A DNA stretch of 64,000 nt, taken from Malaya genurostris. Taxonomy: Eukaryota > Arthropoda > Insecta > Diptera > Culicidae. The stretch is from assembly GCF_030247185.1 (NCBI RefSeq), contig NC_080571.1, positions 212,718,880 through 212,782,879 of the forward strand. The letters run 5' to 3'. Of the stretch, positions 60,753 to 64,000 are shown one piece after another. The first letter of the stretch is position 1, and each line of letters opens with the position of its first letter. The translations under genes and the position numbers were made by a program. Below the pieces are notes generated by a model. It had not been told where the DNA came from, searched no databases, and worked only from the letters and a program-made list of their open reading frames with translations.

Positions 60753-61690
60753 ATTTATTGGAATATGAGTTAAAATTAAATTATTAAGATTTAAATTGGG
60801 TGTTCAGCCACAAGTGGTGACTTTTCAGCCCTGTTATATATGTATGATTTGGTTATTACCATGAAGACATCATTTGCTTCCGCAATTCTGAGATTTTTGT
60901 GTAGGGAAAATTCTAAACCTACTTGTATTGTGTAATGGGGAAAAGGAACTTATATACTAACTTACTAACTAATACAGAGAGCGAATCGATTCAATTGAAG
61001 ATTGCATCGATTTTTGTCGGAATTTGCTTATAATATTATGTGACATTACATCTAATGGTTCTATATTTGTGAGTCTGTGTAACTCATTTGTACTAAACCA
61101 GGGAGGACGCTTCAGAATCATACTTGTTCCACTTTGAAATACATAATAACCTATATTGAATTCCTGAAGTATATTCGGATCCGACATCCGGTTGCGGAAT
61201 TACTGGGTGAAGATTGTGAAAAATGTTTATACCGTCACTAAAAGCAGTGAGTAAAACAGGTAAACTAATCTCTAAGCTTGCCTCAAAACTATTCCAATCG
61301 ATAGTCATTATCAGTAGACAGCCAAAAAAATTAATGTCGGCTTTTTTGATTCCCGGTTTTTGATTAACGACCGGAGATTGTGATTATAGACTCAAAAATA
61401 GATCCCAGTTTCTTTTCTCGAACCGACATCGATTATACCGGCTCCCATATTCCGGGTTCGGAAGTACCTCCAATGGTGGAACTCACTTCGTTTCCTTAGA
61501 GATGGTCTTACCTATTTGAGATCTGTTTCGCTCTGTAAGTTACACTAGTTGCTGGACAAACCTTTATGTTTTTCAAGTTTTTCAAACAAAATTATTTAGC
61601 GAAAATCCACACATTTTTATATGAGAATATGAGAGATATTAGAAAGGCATCATTACATCACTAGGTGGATTAAAACAGGTTTTTACCAGA
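60590..61690. repeat. head-to-head copies of the ~155-bp-monomer element, split by a LINE
   Basis: 60640-60711 is a plus-orientated monomer (ataactccggaaccagaagt). 61123-61690 is a minus-orientated element whose left terminus, complemented, lies at about 61675 (ttttaatccacctagtgatg, 'atgatgcctttcta'). Its unique block at 61310-61500 matches 55640-55870 of the other copy in inverse orientation. The LINE at 60725-61122 lies between. Confidence 0.6.
60725..61122 (-). mobile_element. 5'-truncated jockey-like LINE, copy 2, with target duplication
   Basis: The minus strand starts with the end of ORF2 (KRPPWFSTNELHRLTNIEPL, DVMSHNIISKFRQKSMQSSI, ESIRSLY, stop) and continues through a 3' UTR nearly identical to that at 36830-37020. 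It ends in a poly(A) tail seen as a T run at 60722-60745. It is flanked by cttgttccacttt at 60712-60724 and 61123-61135, a 13-bp direct repeat that marks a classical target-primed insertion. Confidence 0.9.
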
Positions 61691-61739
61691 AACTAATAAG
61701 ATCTGCAATCTAGAAGATTTAGCTAGCCAGTGTTGAAGA

Positions 61740-61985
61740 AAATGTCACGATTGAAATTGAAATTTTTCCACTTATCACCCCGTAACTTTGGGATCGTAAG
61801 TCGGATCTGAATGAAAGTCTAGAATTTTCTATGTGATATAAAGCCCTTTGATATTGAACTTAGACATTTTTTTTATCTCGACGAACTGATTTGAATGGTG
61901 TATGATACTTGACATAACCGAGTCTTGGTTCAAAAGTCCGTTTTCACAGTGATTGTTTAACCTATCTGTATTAGAGAGACAATGT
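61740..61985 (+). repeat. right part of a ~155-bp-monomer element
   Basis: Monomer core ccccgtaactttgggatcgt, 'gtcggatctgaatgaaagtc', then 'ctcgacgaactgatttgaat' and 'cacagtgattgtttaaccta' match the right part of the 29.2 and 55.6 kb elements. Confidence 0.6.
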
Positions 61986-62167
61986 ATACCAGTCACCAAG
62001 ATGATCAATATGCCCATAATAACGGGAGTTTTTCATGTTAGTAACATCTAATGTGTAAATAATGCACAATTTAGCGTTTCTCTCAGTTTATTTCTATATT
62101 TATTTTATTTGAAGCAGGAAAAGCCTCACTGGAAATAAGATAATATCAAATTTTACTACTACCGGAG

Positions 62168-63466
62168 GCTTTGGTTGATGAGCAACGGGGCGCGTACCTT
62201 CGCTTGGCGGATTGGGGTGGGAGTCAATTGACACTTATTACAAGGTAAAGGAGTTGGACACAGTCAGACCATACCGAGATCTATCGTTTGCTTATAAATG
62301 AAAAAATTGAGAATTGTTTTGTTTTCTAGATCGATCTCGGAGTGGATATGACTAATAATGCTTGAAATAGACAATATGTAATTAGGTGGTTTCAAGCATT
62401 CTTATGCCTGAAATTGGTCACCAAATTGAATTAATTTGATGAAATTGTGGTGAATATTAATATGTCACATTTGTCCTGAGCTGGTGAATTTAATTCGAAA
62501 AAGAGGACTATTATTATCAGGAATAAGAGTAAATTGACATCTTAAGAACTGTGAAGAAACATTCAAACTTGTCCGATCCGGTTCGGTAGAATGACAAAAT
62601 GCCGATACGATACATACGCACGACCCAATGATTGACTGGTTATCAGGTGAAGCAAAATAGACACATTTTTTGGTGAACTTGCAATAGAAGATACTCGTAT
62701 CTTTCGTTGCAAATTGGTAACCGTAAACGAATCTGTCGCTTGGGTTACAAGGGTTTCCTCCTTCGTTGCTGGTGTTCATTTGGGCACCATAGCCTAGTTC
62801 ATCCGGTATGAAAAGCGCGTAGCCCAAAGGGAGGTCGCTTAGAACAATGTGCCAATCACACATTAACACAATGCGTTGGTGCATTTATCAATACACTGAG
62901 GTCTTTTTTTATGCGGTCTTTTTTTATGCGGTTTTTTTTTACGCGACTTTTTTTATGCGAATTTTCAGAGTTATGCGGTTTTTTTTTATGCGAAGTTTCA
63001 GAGTTATGCGGTTTTTTTTTTATGCGAATTTTCAGAGTTATGCGGTTTGCCCTTCTGCGGTCTTTTTTTATGCGAAGTTTCAGAGTTATGCGGTTTTTTT
63101 TTATGCGAATTTTCAGAGTTATGCGGTTTTTTTTTTATGCGAATTTTCAGAGTTATGCGGTTTTTTTTTATGCGGTTTTTTTTATGCGGTACGTAAATTC
63201 GCATAAAAAAAGACTTCAGTGTATTGGCACTTTCGTTTTCACACAGTTGCACAGTTGCGGCACATAAAGGGCTCAGTTTTGACAAGTAGCTGTTTCATGG
63301 AGCACAGCGTAGCACACTTAGATTCACAGTATATCACGTGTTTTTTTAGAAGCACAATATAGTTTGTGTTAAGCGACTCTCCCCTTGGCGTAGCCTTGTA
63401 ATCTCCACACTCGGCCAGAGTAGCCCATAAAGTGATTAAAAAAAAACAAATAACCAGACGTTGCAT
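62168..63466 (-). pseudogene. orphan secreted Cys-rich gene, copy B, split by a MITE
   Basis: On the minus strand an ATG at 63466 opens MQRLVICFFLITLWATLAEC, a clear signal peptide. A Cys-rich stretch follows (IYCESKCATLCSMKQLL, FMCRNCATV) to a TGA at 63239. A 328-bp MITE lies at 62894-63221. Beyond it a long frame (62884-62465, 139 codons) continues with CDWHIVLSDLPLGYALFIPD, EGGNPCNPSDRFVYGYQFAT, SIFYCKFTKKCVYFASPDNQ and SIIGSCVCIVSAFCHS and ends SSGQM. The length and Cys spacing suggest a small secreted, disulphide-bonded protein, but I do not recognise the family. Non-coding homology to copy A continues to 62168. The two halves are out of frame even without the MITE, so there is either an unseen intron or additional damage. 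Confidence 0.6.
62894..63221. mobile_element. 328-bp TA-flanked MITE built of TTATGCG repeats
   Basis: The element is bounded by TA (62892-62893 and 63222-63223). The left end cactgaggtctttttttatg and the complement of the right end cactgaagtctttttttatg are terminal inverted repeats. The interior is a tandem series of about six ~35-bp units, cagagttatgcggttttttt then 'ttatgcgaattt'. TA flanks and CACTG/CAGTG-type ends fit the pogo/Tc1-mariner superfamily. It is non-coding; the Phe/Met-rich frames across it are artefacts of the repeat. Confidence 0.85.
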
Positions 63467-63493
63467 TACAAATTAAATTCTCTCTTTTTTCAG

Positions 63494-63539
63494 CACGAAC
63501 TTCAAACGACTACAGCATAAGGACGTGCAAATTACTCAT
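63494..63539 (+). CDS. candidate 46-nt microexon
   Basis: Flanked by a strong acceptor (tctcttttttcag, AG at 63492-63493) and a strong donor (gtaagt at 63540). One frame reads TNFKRLQHKDVQITH without a stop and another reads RTSNDYSIRTCKLLM. The splice signals are the best in this part of the window. No gene is recognised and no neighbouring exon is visible. Confidence 0.35.
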
Positions 63540-63540
63540 G

Positions 63541-64000
63541 TAAGTCAAAAGATATCTTATTTCTCGTTTTTACATTCAACTATCAAGATACGCATTTCCC
63601 GGCCAGAGAAAGCGAAAAACTCGAAAAAATTTGTAGGGTTTTTGTTCCTGTAAACACAGATGCCTTCTGGATCTGAGTTGTGAGAATGATTTTCCTAGTA
63701 ATTGCATAGCCTTTTGTGTTAAATATAGTACCCTCTCGTCATGCAATTTCACTGTACTATGATAACCGACTCCAAACCCAAACAGCCTGTCATGATCCGT
63801 AATAAAATACCACCTTAATAAAGTAGTTTACTTGAAAATAATTGATCGAATAACCATAGCTCAATTCAATCAAAGAAAAAATGCATATTGTAATGAACTG
63901 TTCTGGCTCTGGAACTGCATTGAAATTGAGTATAATTTTCATTCCACTATAACAGTAAATTTTTCAGCTTACTCCAACAGTGAGCATATCCCTACATTAC
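63541..64000. other. no feature recognised
   Basis: AT-rich. It contains a short stretch in the style of the dispersed monomer (gatgccttctggatctgagt), too diverged to call. Confidence 0.3.

Noticed and set aside
62847..63285. Phe/Met/Arg-repeat open frames on both strands
   Set aside because: Generated by the TTATGCG/T-run units of the MITE; no start or splice context.

Overview
The window is nuclear DNA from a dipteran, most likely a culicid mosquito. The evidence is: AT-rich sequence with canonical GT-AG introns; two DD37E Tc1/mariner-superfamily transposons of the kind described from mosquitoes as ITmD37E; several mariner (DD34D) remnants; tRNA-derived SINEs; and non-LTR retrotransposons of jockey-like and LOA/I-like type. 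I cannot name the species from sequence alone. No rRNA gene, genuine tRNA gene, CRISPR array, prokaryotic operon or viral gene was seen.

Host genes are sparse. The firmest is the 3' end of a plus-strand gene at 367-789, which has two coding exons, a clean 83-bp intron and a poly(A) signal. Weaker single-exon candidates are a signal-peptide first exon on the minus strand (5333-5410), a 59-nt exon with a good donor (16601-16659), a 66-nt exon (19195-19260), a minus-strand terminal exon (41651-41811), an acidic C-terminal exon (49646-49823) and a 46-nt microexon (63494-63539). These suggest that the window lies largely in introns and intergenic DNA of long genes.

Most of the recognisable sequence is mobile DNA. 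From left to right: a 505-bp mariner deletion derivative (1.6-2.1 kb); a ~155-bp tandem repeat array (3.4-4.25 kb); a mariner remnant between inverted arms (8.3-10.4 kb); ITmD37E copy 1 (10.7-11.95 kb); a SINE (12.4 kb); a 5'-truncated LOA/I-like LINE (12.85-13.9 kb); a (TA)52 microsatellite (18.9 kb); a mariner (22.2-22.9 kb); a TIR element (23.7-24.6 kb); an ORF1-only 'half-LINE' with a 17-bp target duplication (24.7-25.8 kb); a duplicated Tc-like locus whose second copy carries a mariner (31.3-33.9 kb); nested fold-back repeats and a jockey-like LINE (36-37.6 kb); a mariner fold-back (38.6-39.1 kb); two more mariner remnants (39.9-40.6 and 44.1-44.4 kb); a SINE with a 20-bp duplication (47.3-47.5 kb); an RT/RNase H LINE with a repetitive 3' UTR (50.8-52.7 kb); a Tc1-like remnant (53.3-53.6 kb); ~155-bp-monomer elements (29.2, 55.6-57.2 and 60.6-62 kb); ITmD37E copy 2 (58.2-59.4 kb); and a second jockey-like LINE copy inserted into a repeat (60.7-61.1 kb).

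The two most unusual items are the ORF1-only retrotransposon copy at 24689-25808 and a pair of inverted, diverged copies of an orphan, cysteine-rich, signal-peptide-bearing gene (45.07-46.58 kb plus strand; 62.17-63.47 kb minus strand). Both gene copies are disrupted; the second is split by a 328-bp TA-flanked MITE made of TTATGCG-type repeats.
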